Positions 53,676 through 62,861 of a stretch of DNA of 64,000 bases are shown here, one piece after another (position 1 is the first letter of the stretch; every line of letters begins with the position of its first letter). Under the pieces are notes generated by a model that worked only from the letters and a program-made list of their open reading frames with translations, was not told where the DNA came from and ran no database searches. This stretch comes from Flammeovirgaceae bacterium. Its GTDB lineage: Bacteria > Bacteroidota > Bacteroidia > Cytophagales > Cyclobacteriaceae. Position numbers and translations under genes: made by a program. Location: positions 87,001 through 151,000 of the forward strand of contig JADJRT010000003.1 of the NCBI GenBank assembly GCA_016712035.1. Reading direction: 5' to 3'.

Positions 53676-54505
53676 CTAAAGAGATTGAAGTAGTTTAAAA
53701 TAAGCTACCCCCAGGCGAACGTCCAGCAACCTCAAAGACAATTTTATTTCGTACCTCACTCTTTGTTTCAATGCGTCTGTTTCTTCATTAGTCACATTGA
53801 GTTCCTTTATTTTTTGGCAAACCCTTAGGGTAGACCAACGTTGGGTACTCGATTTTTTAAATTGATTCTTCGACATCGAATTTGAAACAGATCGCTTCTT
53901 TAAAAGTACTTGTGGGGTGTAAATGAATTTAAACTTGCAAAATCAAAATCCTCAAATGCCAACAGTTCATCATAGCCACTTAAATGGTCAATCACCGATC
54001 TGCGAAACATCATCGTGGGCGAACAAATAAAATATCGGTCAATCACATCTTTATAAATATCCCCGCTTGGGATTGTATGATGGGGGTATTTGTCAGAATG
54101 TAGTCTTAGTAAAGTACCCTGTTCCTCAACGTGTTCAGCATCAGAAAAAGTTACACCATAATCCTGTCCTGCTTTCATAAATACCTTTATTCCAACCTCC
54201 ACTCGATTTGGCAACAAAATATCATCCGCTGCCAGATCAATAACATATTCACCCTTTGAAATTTTATAAGCCTTATTAAAAGTTTTGCAATACCCAAGAT
54301 TAGTTGCATTAATCAAAAGAGTAGTTTCGGGGTGATTGGCAATCCAGCGTTTAATTATTTTAGGGCTACCATCGGTACTCCCATCATCGATTACAATTAA
54401 TTCAATGTCATTGTACGTTTGGTTGATAACAGAATCCAAAGCGGCTTCGACAAAGCGAGCCTGGTTATAACAAACACAAATAATGGTAACAAGCGGTGTG
54501 CTCAT
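53676..54505 (-). pseudogene. Family 2 glycosyltransferase, frameshifted
   Basis: GT2 enzyme. STPLVTIICVCYNQARFVEAALD and IVIDDGSTDGSPKII (DDGS motif) open the GT-A fold. EYVIDLAADDILLPNR (DD pair) and the ELLAFEDFDF motif follow. After EDFDF the frame fails. In another frame of the same strand the C-terminal part reads FIYTPQVLLKKRSVSNSM and continues to 53676 with QRWSTLRVCQKIKE. A small deletion (WxRS-type residues expected) is needed, so the lesion is more than one base. It starts 4 bases inside the acetyltransferase gene. Confidence 0.82.
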
Positions 54506-55445
54506 AACATCTTTGTAAATGTTTGTTTCTTGGTTACAACCCCCCCAATGCTTGTTTTAAAGTGAAGCAACGATTTATTTACGTGGCCATTGATCATGGA
54601 GGTGCCCAGATCGATCATGCTGATCTTGAGCTTTAACGCATAATCATAAATTCCTGAGATTAAAAAAACAACCGGGCTAATACGATTATGAGTTTTTGTA
54701 TGCGCATAATAAAACGTATAAAGAATTGTTTTGCTCACACGAATCACAATGGCAGCAGCACTAATCTCTGAATTCGTTCCAACCTTAAAAAATAAAATCC
54801 GATCAGGAAATACGGTCACTAGTTTCCTCAATTCGGGCAACGTCATGGAAAGCGATTGGTTACGCTCTTCTCTACAGGAAGCAATAAAAGAATACAACGT
54901 AGGTAGTTGTTTTCTATTAACCCTCTCAAATTCAAATAGTTTTTCGGCCTTAACTAATTTTTGTCTTTCCGAAATTTTGATTTTTCTATGGTAGGGTTTC
55001 TCATCAACTAAAATGATGCTGCAAACATCTTCGCTAAATTTAAATTCGAGATTTAACAGTGAATCATTTAAAAGTTGAGCTTCACATTCATTGTATAAAT
55101 TCGGATGATTACGAATAAGTATTTCATTTACACCTAGTTGTATCAGCTTCTGCTGAATTTGAATTACAAAATCTTCCAGTTGCTCCTTACTCAGTTTTCT
55201 GTAAAACTCGAAGCCACCAAATGGCGCGCGCAAAGGGCTCCTGCTTCTTTGACTTTAACTTGAAAAGAAATTCGGGCACTTACTTTGTCTGATTTTATTT
55301 CGCGATACTCAAAAGTGTGCCACCCTTTTTTAGTTTGAAGCAAAAGATGCTTTGAATCGTTAAACAAAAATTGAGTACCTGGTAAAAAAGGTGAACTTAA
55401 ATCAGCCGTATGATGGAGGTAAAATTTCAAACCAAAATAAATCAA
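54502..55445 (-). pseudogene. GNAT-type acetyltransferase (FemAB/CelD-like), frameshifted
   Basis: About 314 codons. The first part runs from 55445 to GALC. The rest starts with RAPFGGFEFYRKLSKEQLEDF, the APFGG acyl-CoA-binding-like motif of CelD/FemAB-type proteins, and includes ISAAAIVIRVSKTILYTFYYAHT and the end LLHFKTSIGGVVTKKQTF. One missing T in the TTT run of CCCTTTGCGCG (55226-55236 region) rejoins the parts. It belongs with the GT2 gene it overlaps. Substrate unknown; a surface-polysaccharide role is possible. Confidence 0.78.
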
Positions 55446-55947
55446 GCCTTGGTTTTTACCTTACTCCAATCTTTAAATTGCCAGTACACCAAACCCGTAG
55501 TCAGGTGATTTCCCTTCACATCATGAATTTTTATTTCGCAAGGCACCACTATTGATTCCTGTGTTTGCAAGGGCAAAATCACTTTTCTTCAAGCCATTCC
55601 TTTGAAATAGTAAACTCCGCGGTTGCATCCATCTTCCCTGATAATGATAATTCATTTCAAGTCGTTGCATAATGATTCGGTACTTATTCATATCCAGACT
55701 ACTTAAAAGGAGAAATCCCGTTGTAAATTCTGAGATGGTTGCCAGTCCGCAGGCGTAAGCCGCGGATATGATTAAAATTACTTCTGCGGTAGGGCATAAT
55801 TGCTTTTAATCGATAATCTTCGATTTCGATTATTTTAAAACCATGTGGCTTGTTAAACGGAATCATCCTGCTAAGCGACCAATTAAGCACTTTTAGATAA
55901 AAGGCTGAATGTTTTGCTTTTTGCAGTATTTTGGCGGCATCGAACAT
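55442..55947 (-). pseudogene. DUF4442 hotdog-fold thioesterase-like protein, multiply frameshifted
   Basis: Conserved start MFDAAKILQKAKHSAFYLKVL and MIPFNKPHGFKI match the DUF4442 (YiiD C-terminal-like) hotdog family. After NFNHIRGL the frame is wrong. Other frames of the same strand give ISEFTTGFLLLSSLDMNKYRI, MQRLEMNYHYQG and the end CEIKIHDVKGNHLTTGLVYW to a TGA at 55442. At least three corrections are needed in 500 bases. This is the most damaged gene of the 53676-55947 trio. Confidence 0.75.
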
Positions 55948-55950
55948 AAT

Positions 55951-56030
55951 AGGAATTACGAATTTAGGAATTACGAAGTACGATTAATGTCCCCCTTATT
56001 TATAGGGATTAGAATTACGAAGTACGATTT
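55951..56030. repeat. GAATTACGAAGTACGA word repeat
   Basis: GAATTACGAA and GAATTACGAAGTACGATT each occur twice (about 55953-55985 and 56011-56030) around CCCCCTTATTTATAGGG, a 5-bp dyad. No gene is present. Same word family as the spacer at 51472 and the one at 25285-25322. Confidence 0.6.
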
Positions 56031-56049
56031 TATTAATCAGAAATAGAAG

Positions 56050-57174
56050 ATGAAAAAAGTAATTGTTTTGGGAGCTGGACTGGTTGGAAAAACAATGGCC
56101 ATTGACCTGGCCAAAAATTTTGACGTTACGGCTGTTGATATTAATGAGCAGGCTTTGTCTGAACTAAGCAAAGAAGGAGTAAAAACAAAGAAAGTGGATC
56201 TCGCCAACACCACGGTGCTTACAAATCTGCTTGAACCTTTTGATTTAGTCATTGGCGCTGTGCCCGGATTTATGGGTTTCAAAACCTGCAAGACCGTTAT
56301 CGAGGCCGAAAAAAACATGGTGGATATTTCTTTCTTTCCTGAAGATCCATTCCTGTTAGACGATTTGGCAAAAAAGCATGCGGTAACCATTGTGACTGAC
56401 TGCGGAGTGGCACCCGGTATGGGCAATATCATTCTGGGCTATCACGATAAAAAAATGAAAATCAATTCGTATGAGTGCCTGGTGGGTGGCTTACCGCTTG
56501 TACGTGAATGGCCTTACGAGTACAAAGCGGTTTTCTCACCCATTGATGTTATTGAAGAATATATTCGGCCAGCCCGGTTCGTACAAAATGGAATTGTTGT
56601 AACCCGCGAAGCATTATCGGATGCCGAGTTGATTCATTTCAATGAAGTGGGCACCTTGGAGTCATGGAACTCAGACGGGTTGCGTTCTTTAATCAAAACA
56701 ATGAGCCACATTCCGGATATGATTGAAAAAACATTGCGGGATCAAGGTTGTGTCGAGTATTTGCAAGTGCTGAGAGAATCTGGTTTTTTCGCGTACGAGG
56801 AAGTAGACGTAAAGGGCGTAAAAGTGCGACCGATTGATCTTACTGCAAGGCTACTCTTTCCAAAATGGAAACTAAAACCAGGCGAAGAAGAATTTACTGT
56901 CATGCGCATCCGGATTACCGGAGAAGAAAAAGGTCAGGCAAAGAAAATTGAATATACCTTGTTGGATCGAACAGAAAAAAAGAGCGGAACACTCTCGATG
57001 GCTCGGACCACCGGCTACACCTGCACCGCAGTTGCCAACCTGATAGCCGAAAGTAAATTTAACCGGGTGGGTATTTGCCCTCCTGAATATCTGGGTGCAG
57101 ACTCTGAAAATTTCAATTTTATCGTCAACTACTTAAAAGAACGAGACGTAATTTATAAAACCAGTTCATTCTAA
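56050..57174 (+). CDS. Saccharopine dehydrogenase-family protein
   Basis: A 374-residue NAD(P)-binding protein. Rossmann start VIVLGAGLVGKTMAIDLA; AVPGFMGFKTCKTVIEAEKN and TDCGVAPGMGNIILGY are characteristic of the saccharopine/lysine-6-dehydrogenase family. The C-terminal catalytic domain holds GGLPLVREWPYEYK and TARLLFPKWKL. It may be a lysine dehydrogenase or carboxynorspermidine-type enzyme; no lysine-pathway gene flanks it. NhaC lies 49 bases downstream. Confidence 0.87.
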   Translation: MKKVIVLGAGLVGKTMAIDLAKNFDVTAVDINEQALSELSKEGVKTKKVDLANTTVLTNLLEPFDLVIGAVPGFMGFKTCKTVIEAEKNMVDISFFPEDPFLLDDLAKKHAVTIVTDCGVAPGMGNIILGYHDKKMKINSYECLVGGLPLVREWPYEYKAVFSPIDVIEEYIRPARFVQNGIVVTREALSDAELIHFNEVGTLESWNSDGLRSLIKTMSHIPDMIEKTLRDQGCVEYLQVLRESGFFAYEEVDVKGVKVRPIDLTARLLFPKWKLKPGEEEFTVMRIRITGEEKGQAKKIEYTLLDRTEKKSGTLSMARTTGYTCTAVANLIAESKFNRVGICPPEYLGADSENFNFIVNYLKERDVIYKTSSF

Positions 57175-57199
57175 TAGGCTGCTTATTTTTTTTAGCCTA
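57175..57199 (+). terminator. Weak hairpin after the saccharopine dehydrogenase-like gene
   Basis: TAGGCT pairs with AGCCTA across a 13-base loop that itself contains eight T. It may attenuate transcription into NhaC. Weak evidence. Confidence 0.3.
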
Positions 57200-57222
57200 C
57201 CTTAACTTTTTAATATTACTGC

Positions 57223-58671
57223 ATGGATCAAGTAAAGAAGCAACCTACATTCCTACTAGCACTCCTTCCCATAGCGATTCTCATTTTTCTGCTCACCATT
57301 AATGTGGTAGTTCTTGGTTCCGATGCCATCTCTGGGGCAAATCAAATCGCCTTACTTCTTGCAGCCGGTGTGGCCGGAGTTATCTCGTTTCGCCTCGGGT
57401 ATTCATGGGAAGAAATTGAAAGCAGCATCGTAAAAAGTATAAGCTCAGCCATGGCGGCCATGCTTATTCTATTAGCGATTGGTTCACTCTCGGGCACCTG
57501 GTTATTAAGCGGTATTGTGCCAGCGATGATTTATTACGGATTGAAAATCTTAAACCCAACAATATTTCTTTTTGCCGCCTGTATTGTTAGTGGTATTGTC
57601 TCTTTGGCCACCGGAAGTTCGTGGTCAACGGTAGCTACGGTGGGCATTGCCCTTTTGGGGATTGGAAAATCGATGGCCATCCCTGAAGGTGTGATTGCAG
57701 GAGCCATAATTTCAGGCGCTTATTTTGGCGATAAAATGTCGCCACTTTCTGATACAACCAATCTTGCTCCAGCCATGGCAGGTACCGACTTATTCACCCA
57801 TATAAAATACATGGTTTACACAACCGTGCCTACCCTTCTTATAACGTTAGTCATTTTCTTTATCTGGGGATTTACTTTAGATACAACCGGGGCAACTGCC
57901 GACAGTTCATCGGTGCTACTAGCCCTGGAAAGCAAATTCAATTTGAATCCTATTTTGTTTATGGTACCCGTACTTGTAATTGTTATGATTGTAAAAAAAG
58001 TGCCTGAAGTGTGTGACTTGTTGGTGGGTGCGTTACTCGTGGGTATTGCGGCTATTATTTTTCAGCCTCAAATAATTGCTCAAATTTCGGGTATCGAAGG
58101 TGATTACCTCAAAGCATCTTTTATTGCCTTTATGAATGCCATGACTACTTCGATCAATATTCAAACCAACGATCCGATGATCACTGAACTGCTCACTGCA
58201 AAAGGAATGAGTGGCATGTTAAATACAATCTGGCTTATCTTATGTGCAATGATTTTTGGTGGAGTCATGGAATCATCCGGGTTACTCAAAGCTATTGCCG
58301 AACAGATCATCAAGTTTGCCCATTCCACCGGCTCATTGGTTGCGTCAACAGCGGCTACGTGTATCTTCTTTAATTTCACTGCATCTGATCAATACATGGC
58401 CATTGCGGTACCAGGTCGTATGTATGCGGATACATATCGCAAGCGCGGCCTAAAGCCCGAAGTGTTGAGTCGCACGTTAGAAGATTCTGGGACAGTTACT
58501 TCCGTACTAATTCCATGGAACACGTGCGGTGCCACCCAAGCCAATGTGTTAGGCGTTGCCACCATGGTATATGCCCCCTATACTTTTTTCTGTTTGATAA
58601 GTCCACTCATGACTATATTACAGGCCTATCTCAATATTAAGATCCGCAGGCTGAATGACCCCAAAGAATAA
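57223..58671 (+). CDS. nhaC: NhaC-family Na+/H+ antiporter
   Basis: A 482-residue inner-membrane antiporter with about 12 helices. NhaC marks: VLLALESKF is in the periplasmic loop, and the family motifs GSSWSTVATVGIALLGIG, SGAYFGDKMSPLSDTTNLAP and FNFTASDQYMAIAVPGRMY are intact. SDTTNLAP carries the acidic residue that binds Na+. It exchanges Na+ for H+. It overlaps the exonuclease gene by 17 bases. Confidence 0.92.
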   Translation: MDQVKKQPTFLLALLPIAILIFLLTINVVVLGSDAISGANQIALLLAAGVAGVISFRLGYSWEEIESSIVKSISSAMAAMLILLAIGSLSGTWLLSGIVPAMIYYGLKILNPTIFLFAACIVSGIVSLATGSSWSTVATVGIALLGIGKSMAIPEGVIAGAIISGAYFGDKMSPLSDTTNLAPAMAGTDLFTHIKYMVYTTVPTLLITLVIFFIWGFTLDTTGATADSSSVLLALESKFNLNPILFMVPVLVIVMIVKKVPEVCDLLVGALLVGIAAIIFQPQIIAQISGIEGDYLKASFIAFMNAMTTSINIQTNDPMITELLTAKGMSGMLNTIWLILCAMIFGGVMESSGLLKAIAEQIIKFAHSTGSLVASTAATCIFFNFTASDQYMAIAVPGRMYADTYRKRGLKPEVLSRTLEDSGTVTSVLIPWNTCGATQANVLGVATMVYAPYTFFCLISPLMTILQAYLNIKIRRLNDPKE

Positions 58672-59239
58672 ATTCCCTATCTCGATAACCAACGAAGAGA
58701 TTAACGAACTCCCCTTAGGTGCTTTTGAGGGAAAGGTGATTGTTGTATCAGAAGAAAAGAATCTTACCCGAGTATTTGCTGAAATCAGTAGACACACATT
58801 GGTTGGCTTTGATACAGAAACCAAACCTGTATTTGTGCGCGGACAACAAAACCAGGTTTCGCTCATTCAAATTGCCGTGGAAGAGACTGTATTTCTTATC
58901 CGGCTTAAACAAACAGGGATGCATGCAGCCATTGTTAATTTTCTGGAAAATGAAAAAATCCTAAAAGCCGGAGTCGCCTTACGAGATGATATTAAAGGCT
59001 TGCAGCGATTAAAGCACTATGAACCTGGCGGATTTATTGAACTCGCTCAGCTTAGTAAGCAAGCCGGACTAGAAGTTGAAAGTGTCAAAAAACTAACCGC
59101 CTTGTTACTCGGTTTCCGAATTTCTAAAAGCGCGCAAACCAGTAATTGGGAAGCTGAGACGCTTAACGAAAAACAAATCAGCTATGCGGCAACCGATGCA
59201 TGGGTTTGCCTGGAGATTTATAAAAGACTTATTAAGTAG
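58655..59239 (+). CDS. DEDDy 3'-5' exonuclease-domain protein
   Basis: A 194-residue RNase D/WRN-like exonuclease. ExoI FDTETKP, ExoII GVALRDDIKGL and ExoIII SYAATDAWVCLEIY (Y-x3-D) place the four acidic residues of the DEDDy type. There is no helicase or HRDC domain, so it is a single-domain enzyme. The substrate could be RNA or DNA. It starts inside nhaC. Similar small exonucleases are widespread in Bacteroidota. Confidence 0.93.
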   Translation: MTPKNKFPISITNEEINELPLGAFEGKVIVVSEEKNLTRVFAEISRHTLVGFDTETKPVFVRGQQNQVSLIQIAVEETVFLIRLKQTGMHAAIVNFLENEKILKAGVALRDDIKGLQRLKHYEPGGFIELAQLSKQAGLEVESVKKLTALLLGFRISKSAQTSNWEAETLNEKQISYAATDAWVCLEIYKRLIK

Positions 59240-59275
59240 AAATATTTCTATCGAAATAATCCGACTCGCTCAATT

Positions 59276-59945
59276 TCATTTAGTCTTCGTCGAATCAAGG
59301 ATTTCCCACAAAAGTTTTGGCTTTTCTTTAAAGCTCTCGTTGAACAATGATACCGCAGCTAGTATATAGCCAATCAAAGCAAAAACAATAAGGAGCTGTG
59401 CCCATGATGTTTTCTGAATATCTTGCTTTTGCGTTACGTCACAGATTTCACCTGGGCAGTATTGCGCTTTGTCTTTATAAAACAAGCTATAAACCAAACA
59501 TCCCAGGCAAATACCGAAGGCCGACTCAAAGAATAAAAATAGGAGACAAATCAGGCAGGTGAGTCCTGTAAAAATGCTAAAGGAATTTAGTACAATTAAC
59601 AGAACGAACATTAAACTCGCAAAAGCTATTCCTATTTTCCAGGCAAATTTCTTTTGCTTCGCCCCCACGTACTCCGGAACCTGCCTGCTCACAATCAATC
59701 GACCGATAATTAGCGTTGGAGAAAATCGTGGGTTGATAAATACCCGGATGAGCATGTCCGTAAGAAACACTATGATGACGTACTTTATCATTAAGAAATT
59801 TCCTTCGAACAGAATCATCATCAGTGAGATGAGCATGAATACAAATAGTATTCCTGCAGAAGCTCTGATTTCCCGTTCATTTAGAACAGGGATGGTATAC
59901 CCCTCTACGTTTCTCCCCGAATTGAATTATCTTTCTTTTATCCAT
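59276..59945 (-). pseudogene. DUF4395 membrane protein, frameshifted start
   Basis: Inner-membrane protein with four helices (MFVLLIVLNSFSIFTGLTCLICLLF and others). FINPRFSPTLIIGRLIVSRQVPEYVGAKQKKFAW and the Cys-containing CLGCLVYSLFY are DUF4395 marks. The open frame starts only at 59836. Before it the family start PVLNEREIRASAGILFVF is in another frame, and MDKRKIIQFGE from 59945 precedes it. One extra A in AAAC at about 59911 would join them. The function of the family is unknown. Confidence 0.75.
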
Positions 59946-59957
59946 CCTTTCATTCAT

Positions 59958-60296
59958 GTTTTTAGGTACTTAATAAGATGCCAGTCGGTATAGTTAATCA
60001 AGAATAAGTAAAGAAGACATACTCAAACCAGTTCAGTATACGAGGAATGTAACTTTAAGTTGGATTTGTATAGAATAGCGATCAAAATAAAAGAATGGTT
60101 CCGGGTATTTGGAAGTTGAATGAAAATTGGATTAATGGATAGTATTTTATAATACCGGCATTTCCTTTTCAGACCAGAATTTTTAGAATTGACAACACCA
60201 AAGGAACAGCGAAATGAATCTGTTTTCGGAAAAGTAAATTTGTAGCATTGCAATCAGTGCCCATTCAGAATTATCAAACGTAAAGCGAGATACCTT
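59958..60296. other. Intergenic spacer of about 340 bases, no gene recognised
   Basis: AT-rich. A plus-strand TAAATTTG at 60234-60241 matches TAnnTTTG but faces no plus-strand gene. A minus-strand frame of 76 codons at 60023-60253 has no coding character. I see no RNA fold or repeat. Confidence 0.4.
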
Positions 60297-61907
60297 TTAC
60301 TGCAACAAAAGTAAGAGAACTCTTAGCTCAACAAACTTTAAAAACGTTTTGTTTTGTACTGCTTCATTCTTTGCCAACATCGCCTCAATCTTCTTAGCTG
60401 TTTTGGTGATGGCAAGACCACCGAGACCTGTGCAGCGCAATGTATTGTCTCCAACTTTCTTCATTGTCTCAATCACTTCATCCAATGGAATAACCTGATC
60501 ATAATTTGCCAATGCCATGTTCGCACATGATATAGCAGTAGATGCAGCCATCACATTTCTGTTTAAGCAAGGTGCTTCCACCCGATCGGCAATCATATCA
60601 CAAATCATTCCTAAGGAAGCTTGCAACGTCATCGATGCAGCAGTAAGCGATTGATCAAGTGTTCCATTTTTTAATACAACAATTCCGGCTGCGGCCATTC
60701 CCGAACCCGAACCACACTCGGCCATGCACCCACCAACCTCAGCAGCAAACGTTGCATGAGCTGCAATGAAAACGCCAATGATGCCAGCGGCCAACATCGC
60801 TTTCACCATTTCATCTTGTGATAATTTTAAAGCGGTAGCTGTTCCAACTACCGCACCGGGCAATGCCCCGCAAGAACCGGCTGTTGGTGCCGCCACGATC
60901 ACACCCATCGAACTTTTTACTTCCATCATGGCCGATGTGTAGAGGATAACAGTATTCAATACATCCCCTTCTACCAGTGTTTTCTTTTTTATTTGTTCCT
61001 TGAAATTTACTGATTGCGGGCCCAGAATCCGATCGGCATATGAAGTGCCTTTTACCCCAATCTCAATCGCATTTTGCATAATGATGACAATCGAACGCAT
61101 CTTTTCAAAAACTTCGGCATGCGAAATATTTCCGCGGGCACTTTCGTAATGAATAGCCAATTCCCACAGCGCTAAACTTTTGCCTTCATTGTATTCCAAC
61201 ATTTCGGCAGCTGTGATAAAAGGAACAGCCAAATCTTTTCGAGCTAACACAGGAAGTACAGGGGATAGTTTTTTGATGAACAAAACATCATCCATGTTAT
61301 GTAACTCCTCAATTATACTATCCGCTAAAAATTGATCGGATTTCACTTCAATAAAATTCAGGTCACCCGGACGGATATTAATTTCATCATAGGCAATTGA
61401 TCTCTTTAAGAATTCCATTACCTGCGCACCTGATTTCACATAGATCAGAGTTTCGTAAAAATCGCCTGCCATCAAAACGGAAGCGCCATCAACTTCAATC
61501 ACCTGAATCATACCGCCACCAGTAGAAAGTGCTGTTAGCGTATGGGTCTCCTTTTTATTTTTTAAAGTGAGCTTATACGTGTTGGGATGCGTAGCACCAA
61601 TAGAATGAATTTCGATGTTGATTTTTATGCCGGCTTCATCCACGGCTTGCAAGTATCCCGGCAATCGTTCGTCAAAAGCTTCCCAACCAAGAAATCCTCC
61701 AAACAACCCCATGTCCGATCCCTGACCTTTATGTGTAGTTGCCAGTGAGCCATTTGGATCAAATTCAATATGCACTTCGGTTATCTCTCCATCCATCAAA
61801 TCACGACAAAGCCTTCCAATGCGCAGCGAAGCGGCACAGTGCGAACTTGATGGACCTCTCATAACCGGACCTATTACATCGTTGAAAATACTCGGATAGC
61901 TTTCCAT
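60297..61907 (-). CDS. sdaA: L-serine ammonia-lyase (L-serine dehydratase), Fe-S type, single chain
   Basis: A 536-residue enzyme deaminating L-serine to pyruvate and ammonia. The N-terminal beta domain (FNDVIGPVMRGPSSSHCAAS) and the alpha domain are fused. Iron-sulfur Cys and active-site segments are GSCGALPGAVVGT, GGCMAECGSGSGMAA and ICDMIADRVEAPCLNRNVMA. The last 15 residues (LKFVELRVLLLLLQ) are an unusual hydrophobic tail compared with other members, possibly an altered end. It stands alone. Confidence 0.92.
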   Translation of the reverse strand: MESYPSIFNDVIGPVMRGPSSSHCAASLRIGRLCRDLMDGEITEVHIEFDPNGSLATTHKGQGSDMGLFGGFLGWEAFDERLPGYLQAVDEAGIKINIEIHSIGATHPNTYKLTLKNKKETHTLTALSTGGGMIQVIEVDGASVLMAGDFYETLIYVKSGAQVMEFLKRSIAYDEINIRPGDLNFIEVKSDQFLADSIIEELHNMDDVLFIKKLSPVLPVLARKDLAVPFITAAEMLEYNEGKSLALWELAIHYESARGNISHAEVFEKMRSIVIIMQNAIEIGVKGTSYADRILGPQSVNFKEQIKKKTLVEGDVLNTVILYTSAMMEVKSSMGVIVAAPTAGSCGALPGAVVGTATALKLSQDEMVKAMLAAGIIGVFIAAHATFAAEVGGCMAECGSGSGMAAAGIVVLKNGTLDQSLTAASMTLQASLGMICDMIADRVEAPCLNRNVMAASTAISCANMALANYDQVIPLDEVIETMKKVGDNTLRCTGLGGLAITKTAKKIEAMLAKNEAVQNKTFLKFVELRVLLLLLQ

Positions 61908-61986
61908 GGTTTTAAATTTTTGATTGTCGCTATTACCAATGTAAAGAATTTATTCATTATTTACATCCCTAAATGCTTATACTTCT

Positions 61987-62850
61987 ATGATAACTATTCT
62001 ATGGGTTGTTTTTCTCCTTCTCGCTTGTTGGATTGCCGTGGCCCTGTTTCGGGATTACCTAAAACACAGAGAAAATCTCGAAAACAATAGCTGGACTAAA
62101 ACCGGGTTCATTGGGTTTGTTGGTAACTTTTTTGACACGTTGGGTATTGGATCTTTTGCCATTGAAACAGCGCTCTTCAAATTCATGAAGCAATCGGAAG
62201 ACCGACTTATTCCGGGAACGTTGAATGTAGCCAATGCTATCCCCACAATAGCCCAAGGAATCATTTTCATTCAAATAGTAGAAGTTGAGCCAATCACGCT
62301 TATACTTATGATACTGGCATCGGGAGCTGGTGCCCTTTTTGGGGCGGATATTGTTGCCAAACTACCGGAGCGTATCATTCGCTTAACGATGGGTGTTGCC
62401 TTGTTTGCCACAGCAGGCTTTATGATCGCAACCAAAATGGGATGGATGGAAGGCGGTGGCGAAGCGATCCAGTTAGAAGGAGGTAAATTAATCTTAGCGG
62501 TAACGGTTAATTTTATTCTGGGTGCATTGATGACTGCCGGCATTGGATTATATGCGCCCTGCATGGCCTTAGTATTTGCTTTAGGGATGTCTCCAGCAGT
62601 AGCGTTTCCAATTATGATGGGCTCGTGTGCTTTTCTTATGCCCGTAGCGGCTAGCCGCTTTATCAAGTCCGGTGCCTACAACCGGAAAGCTTCCTTCGCT
62701 ATTGCCATAACCGGAATTATAGGGGTTTTGATTGCAGTTTTCGTTGTAAAATCGTTACCACTGGATGCACTTCGTTGGTTAGTAATTGTGGTTATCATTT
62801 ACACGGCTACCATTATGCTTCGGGCTGGCTTGCAAAAAGTCACCAAGTAA
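61987..62850 (+). CDS. TauE/SafE-family (sulfite exporter-like) membrane protein
   Basis: A 287-residue membrane protein with eight helices. VALFRDYLKHREN is the cytoplasmic loop, then the TauE repeats GFVGNFFDTLGIGSFAIETALFK and TLNVANAIPTIAQGIIFI, and the second repeat LGALMTAGIGLYAPCMALVFALGM. It might export sulfite or sulfonates; the substrate is not given by context. The next gene starts 12 bases after its stop. Confidence 0.85.
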   Translation: MITILWVVFLLLACWIAVALFRDYLKHRENLENNSWTKTGFIGFVGNFFDTLGIGSFAIETALFKFMKQSEDRLIPGTLNVANAIPTIAQGIIFIQIVEVEPITLILMILASGAGALFGADIVAKLPERIIRLTMGVALFATAGFMIATKMGWMEGGGEAIQLEGGKLILAVTVNFILGALMTAGIGLYAPCMALVFALGMSPAVAFPIMMGSCAFLMPVAASRFIKSGAYNRKASFAIAITGIIGVLIAVFVVKSLPLDALRWLVIVVIIYTATIMLRAGLQKVTK

Positions 62851-62861
62851 ATATTTTTACT

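Noticed and set aside
53676..53876. A separate 66-residue protein
   Set aside because: It is the displaced C-terminus of the neighbouring glycosyltransferase; the sequence continues its family pattern.
60234..60241. A plus-strand TAAATTTG promoter-like box
   Set aside because: No plus-strand gene follows within the spacer; the match is expected by chance in AT-rich DNA.
60023..60253. A 76-codon minus-strand frame in the spacer before the serine dehydratase
   Set aside because: No start context, no family resemblance and a composition like spacer DNA.
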